The position numbers and the translations under genes are program-made. DNA of 64,000 nucleotides from Papaver somniferum. Its lineage: Eukaryota > Streptophyta > Magnoliopsida > Ranunculales > Papaveraceae. Of the stretch, positions 48,469 to 60,350 are shown in pieces. Within the stretch, counting starts at the first letter, position 1. Each line of letters begins with the position of its first letter. The notes under the pieces are model-generated. The model searched no databases and was not told where the DNA came from. It saw nothing but the letters and a program-made list of their open reading frames with translations. Location: assembly GCF_003573695.1 (NCBI RefSeq), contig NC_039358.1:15066637-15130636 (forward strand). Direction: 5' to 3'.

Positions 48469-51203
48469 TGTTAGAGCATAACTCGGTTGAACCCACCAAG
48501 AGTTGGTATGTCAAGTTTGGTTGTCATATTTTAGTGAATCAAAACACATTTAAAGAGTCGCTTGATTAAATACTAGAGTCAACTTCGTATAGGTTACCTT
48601 GAAAGTGTTAGGATATGAGACTTATAATTATTACATGAAGACTTGAAGAATGTGAAGAAGTATGGAGCTACAACGACAACATCATCCTTCCTCTTGAGGT
48701 TTGTAATATTTGACTTGAACTATTTAATTCCCTAACGTATCTTTAAGGTAGTGCATATTTGAAAACGTAACTGCGAAGCTGTGTATGATACTCTAGTTAG
48801 ACATAGTATTAAGGAGTATAATACGAGGTTTATCGCTTAACCATTAAACTTTGTATTTAAGACATCGACATAATCATATGAATGCTATTGTGATTATGTA
48901 TGGGTATGAGTGAAGATTTCATCCTAGGAAACAATGTTTTACATTCATTTAAAGGAAGTAAGTTCGCAAACTTGTTTTGTGAATCGAAAGGGAAATCGCT
49001 AGGATTATTGGTATTTTTATTCATTGCAATTCTATTTTGAATTACCAATATGTGTGTTTAGTATAACCGCTCATAAACTTGTTTATGTTCTTGGTAAAAC
49101 TATTCACATAGCCTGACTTATGTATTGGTATGAATTTTATTAATGAAACCGATCTTAAGTAATCACTCAAGATGGTATGATCGATGCTTTGTAAATAACA
49201 ACTTTTATCTAGTCATTGGGGAACCGATCCTAGTAAGAGGTGCAATAAATTTGCTAGAGGGGAATCGATCCTTGTAAGAGGTGCAACACGTTTTTAGTAG
49301 ATGGGTGAACCGATCCTATGAACATGTGCAACAAGTTCTTAAAATATGGGGGAAACGATCCTATGGATATGTGCACCAAATACAGGTAGTTACCATAAGT
49401 ATGTGGGGAACCGATCCAAGTACCTACTCAACCGAGTCTTGGTAACTAGCGTGACTATGCACAATACTCACATGGAGGTAGAACCGAAACTTGTTTGGGC
49501 AGAACCGTGAAACCCATGATTGTAATTATGAAAAAAGACTTGCAAAGTAAAGATGTCGACATACTTTGAACATGTGCAGTAACTCTTATCATTAATTTTT
49601 CAAAGATATTCCTTAATAGCTAAAAGACAATCCCAGGATCGAAATAAATTGAGAATCTTTTCATTAAGGTTTCTTAGTTTTTATATGCTATTTAATTTCC
49701 ATCAATTAAATGCATATCTTTAGAAAATAATTATTAGTAATGTGAATTTACTGATTATAAATTTTCTATTGGATTTCGGTCAATATTTGGACAATGCATT
49801 TCCAGGAATTATGAAAACCGATTTTGTGTTTATTGCATATCTTTGAGAATATTCAATTTTGGAAATTCCTTGGTGTCCAAACTTCCTTGTCTATAAATAC
49901 TGAAGTTTGCATCTCTAGAAAACTAATCCTCAGAGCCAGCAAAACTACCTCAGTTGTGTTGTTACTGGTGGAGCCGCCTATTAGAGAGGAGAGTACACTA
50001 ATTAGGAGAAATCTCTCACGGCCGCTCAGTTTAAAGACTTGTTTAGGATTGAGAATCTTTATTAGTACCGTTGGTGGGAAACTAGATAGATGCAGTTTAT
50101 TTTAGTTTACGATCGATTTGATTGACTAACAGTGGTTGAACTTTGATTGCACCTAGTTTGTTTATGCTTGAGAATTTTCTTTTCTGATATAAGATTCACT
50201 CAATCTAGATCGAAGTTTCGACAGGGATATCTAAACTGTTTATAGATCTAAAGACGTCTTGTGATAATCTGACGTTAACAAACTCCGTTCTGTGTTTGAT
50301 TGATCACAAGAGATTCAAGTTGATTGTGTGTATGTGTTTATTGAAGATCAAAGAAGATTTGAAGACAAGAAGACTCTTTGGGTTTGTAATATTCGGTGTG
50401 CACAATACTTGTTTCGGCTGGAAAGGGATCCAACTATAATCGGTTTATCCTTGTGATAGATTGGATTGATTAGTTGAGTAGATCAACATCAAACACTTCT
50501 TTGTGATTAATAGTATTGATTGCATAGTCTAACAATTACTTCGGTAGTTGTTGAGAGATTGATCTAAGGACCCGATAAAGGAGTTTATTGGTTAAACGGA
50601 AGAGACTTTGTCAAACTCATATGACGTTGTTTGAAAAGAGTTGTTACCGAACAGATTTGTTGTTATTTACTGTTTGGAATACGAACCAAAGGAATTGTTC
50701 CAAGTGCGTGACTTATTGAAAGTTGGAGGAGCAGGGATACTGAGGAAACCAGGTGAACTATAGGTTTAGTTTCTTGGTTTCAACTATACGAAGTTGGTTT
50801 GATTTTGTATAGCAGCTTAATTCTGAGAGCATTCAACTCTAGGTTAGGTCCCGAGGTTTTTCTGAATTTGCGGTTTCCTCGTTAACAAAATCTTGCTGTG
50901 TCATTTACTTTTGTTTTCCGCAATTATAATTTGTTTATTATAATTTAAAGTAAATTACACAAACGTTAATTCTTATTTTACTTGATAGACAATCCCTAGA
51001 GTCTGGTTAAGTCTGAACCTATTATCAAATAAACATACTTCATTATTGTATTGTCTCGATCTCGTATCCATAAACGATCACACGAAGTGTGAACCGATTA
51101 GTTGTATTGTCTCGACCCAGTCCATAGATAATCAGTTTCGGAAAAGGACTTATAGGTGGAAAAGTTTTAGATTGAGGTATATTTGGGTACCCTCGTCTTT
51201 TCA
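48469..51203 (+). repeat. 3' LTR of F2 (2,735 bp)
   Basis: TGTTAGAGCATAACTCGG...CTCGTCTTTTCA. Colinear with 39985-42881 except for a 95-bp deletion after 49518 and loss (or absence) of the 66-bp duplication, plus scattered substitutions. Confidence 0.9.
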
Positions 51204-51840
51204 TGTATTATACCATGAACACAAAGAAAATCTTTGAGCTCATTATTTAAGATTCACCATCTCCATTTGTTCTAATTGTAATGATAGAAGTATGAAGTAA
51301 ATTTCCAACCATGGACTTGAAACATAAGAAGATTTTCCTGAATTCATATTTGTCATACAAAGGGTATATCCAACAGAATTTTGAGTAATCATCTACAATG
51401 TTGACATAGTATTTGAAACCACTTATAGAAGTTACAGGACTTGGACCTCATAAGTCCGTATGAAGTAATTCTAGAGGAGAGGTAGCTCCATTTTAAACTG
51501 AGGTGTACCAGGATTAGGTTTAGATTGAAAGTTTGGTACAAACTGAGGTGTTGGATACATTTTAAACCGAGAATACCTCTAGGGAATGAGGTAAATGGAT
51601 ATCTCACAGGATATGAGTGTGGAAAAGGTGATGGATGAGAAAATTGAGAAAATCCTCTACTTATACCTCTATGAAAATGAGATTGTGGTCTAGTATTGGT
51701 AGCAAAGGCTTTGGCATTAGCCTCATATAGTAAATCGTTATATTTTGTAGTAACTACAATTTCTTCACTTAATAACAAATTATGAAGTTCTATGAAGTTC
51801 TTTGGAAGAAACAAGAGGATTACGAATTCTAATAGGGGTA
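51204..51840 (-). pseudogene. Copia gag and integrase core, right part of the split element
   Basis: Minus strand. A gag C-terminal piece (MFLPKNFIELHNLLLSEEIV..., about 51640-51814) is followed within about 200 bp by integrase core sequence (HTDLWGPSPV-like with FKYYVNIVDDYSKFCWIY, about 51320-51470). Protease and the zinc knuckle are missing or unreadable between them. The integrase reading runs to the F2 boundary at 51204 and resumes at 39984. The integrase DGGGEF-type motif is altered to NGDGES and stops occur, so it is dead. Confidence 0.85.
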
Positions 51841-53812
51841 GAGAATGAACTATATTCAGGAAGGTACAATCGCGTTCCTTATGCCTCTTGAATCTCGCAA
51901 GACTCTGCGCACTTGATTCCCCTAGATGACGACCTTTACATCCTAGAAGTTTCTACGACTCAAAGTCGAAGACTTACAAACAAATATGTCTCCCAAAGAT
52001 AAGTCTGATTAACATAAGAAGTTATTGCGAAATCACAAGAGTCCGAGATGAAGAACTGTTGTGACAATTTTTTATATCTTATCTATCAGAGATAAATCTT
52101 AGAGAAGATTAAACTCAAATACGATAGAAAAAGTAAGATCAGGATACGCAACTACAGAGAAATAGTTGGACCTGGCTTCACGAATCCCAAATGAAGTCTT
52201 TAAGTCGTTAAACCTAATAATGGTTTTCAGTAGAGCTGGAAATCTAGGTTAATGGAGAATCGACTCTAGTTTGCAACTAGGAAACACGACAGTGTCGGGA
52301 TTAGGTTTCCCAGATGCTAGAGTTCATCCTTATATATTCTTTCAAATCAGGGTTGCTTATAATCAAATCTAAGATAGCTTAGTATCAAAGAAATTAATAT
52401 TCACCGTTGGATGAATACCTGAATTAAGATTCAAGCTAAGTTTTCTTAGAAAATAAGCAATTAATCTCCACTGTTAGATGGTTTATCTTGATACACACAA
52501 ATGAAATATACCTATATTTAGATATGGGTGAACTGTACCTAAACGCGTATAACAAGTTGGCTCAGTAACAGTTAACCGAATTTAGCCATATGAACACTTT
52601 TAGCTTAGCCATATTCATTTAACACTTCTTGACCAAATCTGATAATCAATCAATCATGATAGGTCATCAAATAAACCTAAAATTTATTTTAAGAGAGTTG
52701 TTCAAATATTCATTATCTCATAGAAATACCCATGAAGCATTTGAAACATATTCGGTTTTCCTTGTAAGTGTGCAAAATACTTATACAAGAACCAAATTCA
52801 TGAATATAATGCCACGGTTTGCAAACCAAGTTCGTATACCTTAATACATTAATATTTCAGGGACTTTAGTTCGCAAACGAACCTGAGTTCACGAGTGTAG
52901 ACAATAGTTACCATACAAGTATGTGAACGAGTTGTCCTACTTACCGATTTTAGAACCTAACTAATGAGTTCGAAAATCGAGTTCGCGAACTACCGTTCCG
53001 GACCTTGCATAGTCTTGCCGTCGCAAACACTGTTCGCAAAACACAGTTCCGGACATATCACAGATAAACTGGTTCGCAAACACAGTTCGCAAACAAGAGT
53101 TCCGGACCTGAACTAGGACTTCACAGTTGCATACTGGGTACGCATACTGTGTTGTATCCAGACATTGGTAATAGTTATAAAACTCTCATTCAATCATTTT
53201 GAAACATCCTTAGAAGACAACACTGGTAATCTTACACATACCAATAACTTCAAGTAATTCTCAAATGATTATTTGATCAATACGAAATATCCCGAGTTAA
53301 CATCAAATGATTGTCTCATACAAATCATGTAAGATGTTCAAGGTAATTTTCACACGATCATCTTGACTTAATATTTAGTTTCTAATAAATGAATTGTTTA
53401 CAACTAAAGTTGTCAAGTAGATGATAAAGCATTCTAAGCTTTAAACTCATGTTTCCAGAATTATATAAACAAGATAAACTCGACTCGAAATTTCAAATGT
53501 GTATAACACAAAGTCTATATAGCTATACGACTTAGTCTCATTAGTACATAGAATTGAATAGACTTCTGAGTGATAGATAAGTTTTAGTCTCCACATACCT
53601 TTTATCGTTGAAGTTCCTCCAAGCTCTTCAGTAGATCTTCTTCTTCAATTGATGAACGCCGTGAAGTCTAATGCTCAACTACACACTTCTATCCTAATCC
53701 GAGACATAGCTTTAAGTAGACTAAAAATCAAGATATACTTTTGTTCAACTAAAATTGACAAACAAGCTTGAGATAGAAACGCTTGCGAGTTCGACCGAGC
53801 AGTGCTTTAACA
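51841..53812 (-). repeat. Truncated F1-family LTR, minus orientation
   Basis: Starts on the minus strand at 53812 with TGTTAAAGCACTGCTCGGTCG and runs leftwards with F1 landmarks: the GGTATGTGGAGACT stretch (about 53593), GTTTGCAAACCGTGGC (about 52812), and the AAGTCTTCGACTTTG stretch (about 51960). It lacks the F1 3' end and joins the copia relic near 51841-51870. It carries GTTCGCGAAC/GTTCGCAAAC motifs at 52868-53110. Confidence 0.75.
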
Positions 53813-55151
53813 TGTCTCCCTATTACAGTCACGCTTTTATTAATAAAATCAATGAAAAATATAAATAGAAACCGTTCTAGCCAATTATAATACAAGTAAG
53901 TCAAAGAAGATACCAAACTTAATGGGTTTTGCAGTTTTCGTTGATCATGAAAATGTCCATAGAGATTTGTGGGGTTTTCAGGAGGTGATTTTTCAACGGA
54001 TTTTTAAGCCTACTTAGTAGTTCCTCAATTAACTTTCCCGGGTTACATTTTATTTTTTCTAAACTTTAACTTCGATAATTTATTAGTGGAACTTGGCAGA
54101 TTTTCGAGGAAGAATTTTTTTTTTATTACGTTAGACGTGGGTGTGATTATTCGTCGACAGTATATTAAAGCTTTGGCGGTTGAAGCTTATTTGGGTCTGG
54201 GTCCGAATTCTCGATAATAATTAAGAAAATTTAACTGTACTAACTTAATAAAACACTGATTATTGGATAATGTTAGATTGGATAGGTTTTCTTGAAAAGA
54301 CTTAGCCGGTTTTGATGTGTTCTTCATTTTAAAGAACTGTTATCACATTCGGCTGGATGGTTGGGAGTAATCTAACCGATTTTGGTATTCATTTCGTTTT
54401 TAACGTACAATTTTTTCCAAGAGTATTTGAACCAGTCAAAAATAAACATATGAGGAATGGATGATGGACACGATGTTTGAAAATCGCTTAAAACAAATAA
54501 AGGAAAGAAGGTAAATGAAAATCCATTGTATTATTATTAGAAAACAAAACAAAACTGAAGTTTTGAATATCTGAGGGTTAGTTGCATAATTTTGTCACAC
54601 AAACAATTTTTCCCTGCACCTATGAACGTGTTTGAATACCAAAAGTACAAATGTTTCTGCTTCTCAATGCTAGATCTTAGCCTATGTGAATATCTCCCCG
54701 AAAGCTATTTTTGACTTCTAGAAATAATATAGTTAGAAGTTAGTTTGGGTATACAGTTTAAAATGACTTCTAAAACCCAAGAATTATTTTTTTGTGAATC
54801 AAAAATATTTTGCTTCTAACTTATGTTTTTGACATCTACTTTTGGTATCCAAATAGGCTATTAAATCAATTCCGGAAATTAAAACCAAAGGATCTTCACA
54901 AAAGATAAACATTTTTACTTTCAGAAATAGTTTTAAAAATGTGTTGTCAACCAACCTAATTTCTGACATTTTGACTTCTAAAAATCAAAAGCTACTCTAC
55001 TGTCTACTGTATCCAAGGTCCAAGCACCCAATAAAGACAACCTTTGCTGTACTACGGGGATCGGCCTATCCAAATTGACTCCCACCCGTCTTGCTCGTGC
55101 TTTGGCCCAACAGAATACCAATGTTGAGCGTTGTAAGAGGAAAATAATAAA
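53813..55151. other. Gap before the PPR gene
   Basis: A short F1 polypurine-like tract in reverse (TGTCTCCCTATTACAG) is followed by AT-rich DNA. Around 54620-54990 there are repeated GACTTCTAAAA/TTAGAAGT words that could belong to a MITE, but no ends were defined. No TATA box was clear. Confidence 0.4.
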
Positions 55152-57395
55152 ATGAAAAGGATTTTGAAACCAATCAGTGGAAATGGAAGCTTGGTTTTCA
55201 AACAAAATACGAAGATAACCCAATTGGGTAAATCTGGTAGAGTTCAAGAAGCCATTCAGATATTTGAGAGCATATCAAATAAAAATACTGTATCATGGAA
55301 TTCTATGATCTCTGTTTATGCCAAAAACGGTAAAATTAATGATGCGCGTAGGCTGTTCGATGAAATGCCTCGAAGGAATCTTGTTTCATGGAACACAATG
55401 ATATCTGGTTATTCTCATAATGGTCAAGTACATGAAGCAGCTGCGTTGTTCGATGAAATGCCTCAAAGAGATGACTTTTCTTGGACTTTGATGTTGACTT
55501 GCTACATCAGAAATGGTAAGCTTGATAAAGCAAAATACTTGTTTGATATGCTTCCGGATAAACAAGACCCAGTTTGTTGGAATGCTCTGATAGCTGGTTA
55601 TGCAAAGAGTCAGCGGATTGAAGAAGCTCGAAGGTTGTTTGATAGAATGCCAGTCAAGAATTTGGTTTCATGGAATTCTATGCTTGCGGCTTATACTCAG
55701 AATGAACTCATGGATTTGGGTTTGAAGTTTTTTCTCCAAATGGAAACTAAGGATGTAGTTTCTTGGAATCTGATGGTTCATGGGTTTGTTCAGGTCGGCG
55801 ACTTGGAATCAGCATCATTATTTTTCAATAGAATTCCAAACCCAAATGTCGTTTCTTGGGTCACATTGTTAAGTGGTTATGCAAAAAATGGTAAGATAGA
55901 GGAAGCAAAAAGAACGTTCGAGGAAATGCCTGAGAAAAATATCATTTCCTGGAATGCTATGATCGCAGGTTATATGCAGAATTCACAAATTAATGATGCT
56001 TTGAAAATTTTCAAAGAAATGCCAGAGAGGAATTCTGCATCATGGACTGCAGTGATCAATGGGTACGTCCAAAACGGTAAGCTTGAAGAAGCAAGAGAGT
56101 TGCTTGAGAAGATGCCTTCAGGGAATGCCACTGCTCAAACTAGTATGATCTCTGGGTATGTGCAGAAAATGAGGATCAACGAAGCGCGGCAAATATTTGA
56201 TCAGCTTGGTTCCCGAGATTCTGTATGTTGGAATACTATGATTGGAGGTTATGTTCAATGTGGTAAAATGAGCGAAGCGATAAAATTGTTTGAGCAAATG
56301 CCGAGAAAGAATTTAGTTACATGGAATACTTTGATTGCTGGTTTTGCTCAAAGTGGGCAAATGGATATGGCCATTGATATCTTTGAGGATATGAAAGAGA
56401 AAAACTTAGTTTCTTGGAATTCAATAATATCAGGATTTACTCAAAATGGGTTGTTCTCAAGTGCTCTTCAGTATTTCGTGTTAATGGGAAAGGAAGGGAG
56501 AAAACCTGATCACTCTACTTTTGCTTGTGGTCTCATTGCTTGTGCCAATCTAGCAGCACTGCCAGTTGGGAAGCAAATTCAAAATCTTGTTTTCAAGAGC
56601 GGCTATGCTGAAGATTTATATGTTACGAATGCTTTGATCAGTATGTACTCTAAATGTGGAAGAATCTCAAAGGCTGAACGAGTTTTTAGAGATACAGATA
56701 CAGTTGATATTATTTCCTGGAATTCTTTGATATCTGGTTATGCACTGAACGGATATGGGAAAGAGGCGATTAAAATTTTCGAAGAGATGGAGGTTAAGGG
56801 GTTATGCCCAGATCAGGTTACCTTCGTCGGGGTTTTATCTGCTTGTAGTCATGCAGGGTTGATTGATCATGGGATAAAATTGTTTGAATTAATGACTGAA
56901 ACTTACTCCATTGACCCTGTGGAAGAACACTATGCCTGTATGGTTGATTTGCTAGGCCGTGCAGGAAAGTTAAAAGAAGCTTATAAATTTATAAGTAAGA
57001 TGCCTGTAAGGGCCAATGCAGGAACTTGGGGTGCATTACTTGGGGCATGTCGAATGCATAGGAATGCGGACTTAGGGAAAATTGCCGCTGAGAAGCTTTT
57101 CGAGTATGAACCACACAAAACATCAAATTATGTTTTAATGTCTAATATTCACGCTGAAGCAGGTAGATGGAATGAGGTGGAACGGGTGAGGATGCTGATG
57201 AAAGAGCGGAGAGTAGAAAAACAACCTGGGTGTAGTTGGATTGAAGTAAAAAATCGGATCCACCCATTCTTCTCTGATGATTCATCAGAAACCAGGACAA
57301 CAGACATTTGTGAAGCACTGACTCTTCTTACATTGCATGCTAGAAGCACGGATTTTGTTCCTGATATCGAACTTTTCCAGCTTGATCATGGGTGA
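55152..57395 (+). CDS. PLS-class pentatricopeptide repeat protein (E-type)
   Basis: Intronless 747-aa ORF. Plant PLS-class PPR proteins bind single-stranded RNA in mitochondria or chloroplasts and mostly specify C-to-U editing sites. The protein is a nearly unbroken run of about 20 P/L/S motifs from about residue 20 to 640, with repeated VSWNSMISVYAKNGKI and EARRLFDEMP-type helices. It ends in E and E+ regions (GTWGALLGACRMHRNADLG, NYVLMSNIHAEAGRWNEVERVR, KQPGCSWIEVKN) and then stops without a DYW deaminase domain. Such E-type factors usually need a partner that supplies DYW. The N-terminus is basic and short before the first repeat, so targeting to an organelle is likely but not proven. Reading frame fully intact; the precise orthologue and RNA target cannot be told here. 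Confidence 0.93.
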   Translation: MKRILKPISGNGSLVFKQNTKITQLGKSGRVQEAIQIFESISNKNTVSWNSMISVYAKNGKINDARRLFDEMPRRNLVSWNTMISGYSHNGQVHEAAALFDEMPQRDDFSWTLMLTCYIRNGKLDKAKYLFDMLPDKQDPVCWNALIAGYAKSQRIEEARRLFDRMPVKNLVSWNSMLAAYTQNELMDLGLKFFLQMETKDVVSWNLMVHGFVQVGDLESASLFFNRIPNPNVVSWVTLLSGYAKNGKIEEAKRTFEEMPEKNIISWNAMIAGYMQNSQINDALKIFKEMPERNSASWTAVINGYVQNGKLEEARELLEKMPSGNATAQTSMISGYVQKMRINEARQIFDQLGSRDSVCWNTMIGGYVQCGKMSEAIKLFEQMPRKNLVTWNTLIAGFAQSGQMDMAIDIFEDMKEKNLVSWNSIISGFTQNGLFSSALQYFVLMGKEGRKPDHSTFACGLIACANLAALPVGKQIQNLVFKSGYAEDLYVTNALISMYSKCGRISKAERVFRDTDTVDIISWNSLISGYALNGYGKEAIKIFEEMEVKGLCPDQVTFVGVLSACSHAGLIDHGIKLFELMTETYSIDPVEEHYACMVDLLGRAGKLKEAYKFISKMPVRANAGTWGALLGACRMHRNADLGKIAAEKLFEYEPHKTSNYVLMSNIHAEAGRWNEVERVRMLMKERRVEKQPGCSWIEVKNRIHPFFSDDSSETRTTDICEALTLLTLHARSTDFVPDIELFQLDHG

Positions 57396-58880
57396 TTAAT
57401 TACAACTGAACTCTCTTCGAAATTTATCAGTTTGAGAAACCCTGGCGAGTAGAACTTACTAGTGTTTGTCTAAACCTGTCGTTCCATATGTTCCGTTCGA
57501 TAGTGTTGGAAGTGTGGCAGCAATAGCTTCAATGGGTGTTCAACAGAAGTCACACGCAGGCCATTTATGGGTGGAGTAGTTCAAGCTCTAAAACTAGTAT
57601 GTAATGAATGGCGATGAATCAAAAGCAAGAGGTTAAGAAAGGATTCAGAACCAGTAGTGATCCATCTCAAATACCAGATTCTTCTTTAAGTGCACATTAT
57701 TTGACGCCCGATAACAACCCCAATCATGAAGGTCATTCTGTTTTTATCTTTGTCGGCCATATTTAGCTCTTTAAGAATTGGAAGACAGGAATCTGGGTCT
57801 TTTAGGAGGTATTCTGGTTCTAGAACTTTGAGAACATGAAGGAGTAGACAATTCTGGGAGTGAGTACAGGCTTTTTAGGGGTTTTTTAGAGGCACCCTTG
57901 GGGAGCATGGAGTTGCAGTTAGGTTAATCTAACTGCAAAAAATTCAACGTGAAAACTAAATTCAAACATTCATTAATCGGCGTAAGCCGTAAATAGTCTT
58001 ACACGCCAATATCTGCAGAGTATGTTACACCACTGATTCTACGCACACTGTAAATTTTCCACCAAAAATTCATCAACACTCATAGTTCCAAGGATCCCAC
58101 CAGGAGAAAAAGGGGATGGGTTTCGTTTCTCAGTGGACCCCACCATTTTCTGTGTCTTGCGGGATATCACCGTGAAAAAATCACTGTGAATATAGACTTA
58201 TTGATGTTACATCATCAAACAATCGAAATAAAACCCTTACATAGAAAATTCTCACGAAAATTGAGTTATTACCCGTATTTTGTTTTTAGCCGGAGTATTC
58301 ATTTGAAAAGTATTTTGGAGGCTAGAGTTCCTCGGTATTAAATATTCGTTTTTAAGTAGTATTTGGTACGTTTGCTCGTCTTATTTATGATGGAATTCAC
58401 GAATGATCCTTAATTTGTTTTACTAACATCTTAATCTAAATCTTAAAAATTGATTTTGGCAAGCAAATTTTGGAGAACTTGAAAGTTACGTATGCATATT
58501 CAGCTGTTAAAACATGGCACAAATATTACTTTTCTTCATATAATCCGTCAAGCTCCGAATGTTAAAGTTTTCTTGATAAAAGAAGTTGCAACTGATAGTA
58601 ATAATAATGTTTGTGATGGTGATAAATTTCATCAAAGTATTGTTGCTGTTTCGAGTCCCATATCCATATGCTTGCAACCGGAGGAGTATGAATTTGGGGC
58701 CATAGGATAGGACTTTGAAATGTCCACATTCGTTTTGAAACAAAAGACCATGTTTAATCTTTATTCTTTAACCCACAACCACAAGTCTAAGTAATGAGTT
58801 TATAATCTTCATGAATTGACACGTAGTGGCATCGTTTACAGCCTTGGCATTAAATAGTATTTACAAACAGTCTTGCTAGA
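57396..58880. other. PPR 3' flank and intergenic DNA
   Basis: No gene found. ORFs at 58492-58743 overlap on both strands and look spurious. Confidence 0.45.
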
Positions 58881-59036
58881 CCCACCGAAAAATTTGCACC
58901 GTAAATGTATCCAGGGAGATCGCATGGATCCAGGACAGCATTCGGTGTATTGGGATGGGTGGGACAGAAGTGGGGTCCATCCATCCTCTCACATCCTGTC
59001 ACACGGTGAAGATGCGGTGCAAATTCTTCGGCGAGT
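58881..59036. mobile_element. MITE-like element 1
   Basis: About 150 bp with imperfect inverted ends: CCGAAAAATTTGCACCG at 58886-58902 and CGGTGCAAATTCTTCGG at 59015-59031. A second inner inverted feature (GTGGGACAGAAGTGGGGTCC against CATCCTCTCACATCC) is less clear. No coding capacity. Exact ends and TSD not fixed. Confidence 0.6.
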
Positions 59037-59159
59037 AAATCATTTTCGATTTGCAGCTGTCAAATTTGGGACACATTGCTAAAAGAATCTTAAAATGAGT
59101 CAAAGTATGATTAACGGCTATGTAGAGACTTGTCCCGCGAGTATGCTTATACAACTTTG

Positions 59160-59316
59160 CTACATCCACCGAAGACCAACACCGAAATGTGTACCGAGAG
59201 GGAATCCAACGGTCAGAAATCTCTCTTCTCTGCATTGGGATAGGGGTGAGGCATGAGTGAGTCCCACCACCCTCTCATACAGTACACACTCGGTGCTTAT
59301 TCTTCGCTCAATGTAT
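59160..59316. mobile_element. MITE-like element 2
   Basis: Inverted ends CGAAGACCAACACCGAAATGTGTACC (about 59170-59195) and GTACACACTCGGTGCTTATTCTTCG (about 59281-59307). Same size class and similar middle (TGAGTCCCACCACCCTCTCA) as the element 120 bp upstream, so the two probably belong to one family. Confidence 0.55.
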
Positions 59317-59970
59317 CATTTTTGATGTTTATATCACTCGCTCTGAGATATGTTAAATAAGGGAAGTATCTTTTAAAGTTTACGCTTGGGCTCCTGAAGT
59401 TTTTGGACAAAGATTTTCCCGCTACTTCACCAATTTGGGCATTAATTTCAGGTGTTCCATTTAACTTATAGAATGAAACCACATTTAAGACCCTTGGAGC
59501 CAGGTGTGGTGGTCTCGTTAAAATCTCAGATGGTCAATATGAAGTACCATCTGAATCTGAAATACATCAATCAGATGGTCAAACTGATGAAAGTGGTGTT
59601 GTTGTTTTTTGGTTGTGAGCCTTTTGACTTATTTTATTGAGAAATTTGTTGTTTAGTCCGGTAAATCCGACCCGGCTTATCCTATAGTCCACCAGTAAAA
59701 AGCAATTAACCGGAGGTTTAAAAAAGTTTTGAATACATAAAATTATTTTCCTGCCCATCACAGTGTTCATTTTCACTAAAATTTCACTAAAACCAGATCG
59801 AAATCGAAAATTTGGGCACCGGAAATCGAATCAGAAATTGTAAAAAAAAAATAAATCATCAAGAACCTCAAAAAACTAAAAGCTTAAAATCAAATTAGGA
59901 TACCGAAATAAAAAAATGACTGAGATCCAGTGAAAGAAGAAGAAGATCATCTCTGTTAATCACCAAGAGC
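59317..59970. other. Unassigned spacer
   Basis: AT-rich sequence with short ORFs on both strands; nothing recognised. Confidence 0.35.
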
Positions 59971-60350
59971 AGTACATACTGTTATGTATGATCGTACATA
60001 TTGATATGTACTGAAGGAAAAAGTGTATCATCCCACGGTACATATCGATGAAACAATACATATTGATATGTATTTGAGGGAAATACGTATTGTAGGTAAA
60101 AGTGTATAATCCCACAATACATATTGTTATGTACCGAAGGAAAATATGTATTCAAGGAAAAAGTGTATCATCCCATGGTACATATTGATTCAGCAAATAC
60201 ATATTGATATGTACTGAAGGGAAAAGTGTATAATTCCATGATACATATTGATTCAAACGATACATATTGACATGTACTGAAGGAAATTTTTATGATCCCA
60301 CGATGCATAGTAATCCCACTATAGATATTGATACGTACTATATGATTATA
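59971..60350. repeat. Minisatellite with GTACATATTGATATGTAC core
   Basis: About six degenerate units of roughly 60 bp. Each has a near-palindromic core (TACATATTGATATGTAC, also TACATATTGTTATGTACC) followed by GAAGGAAAAAGTGTATCATCCCA-like sequence. Unit length and order vary. Confidence 0.75.

Larger units (their letters stand above)
39985..51203 (+). mobile_element. F2 LTR retrotransposon with very long LTRs, inserted in copia integrase
   Basis: 11.2-kb insertion with LTRs 39985-42881 and 48469-51203, a tRNA-Met primer-binding site after the first and a G-rich polypurine tract before the second. The internal region (42882-48468) includes a nested solo LTR, so the native interior is only about 3.6 kb and shows no RT or integrase. 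The element is non-autonomous. A near-perfect TSD and resumption of the copia integrase reading on both sides define the boundaries. Confidence 0.9.
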
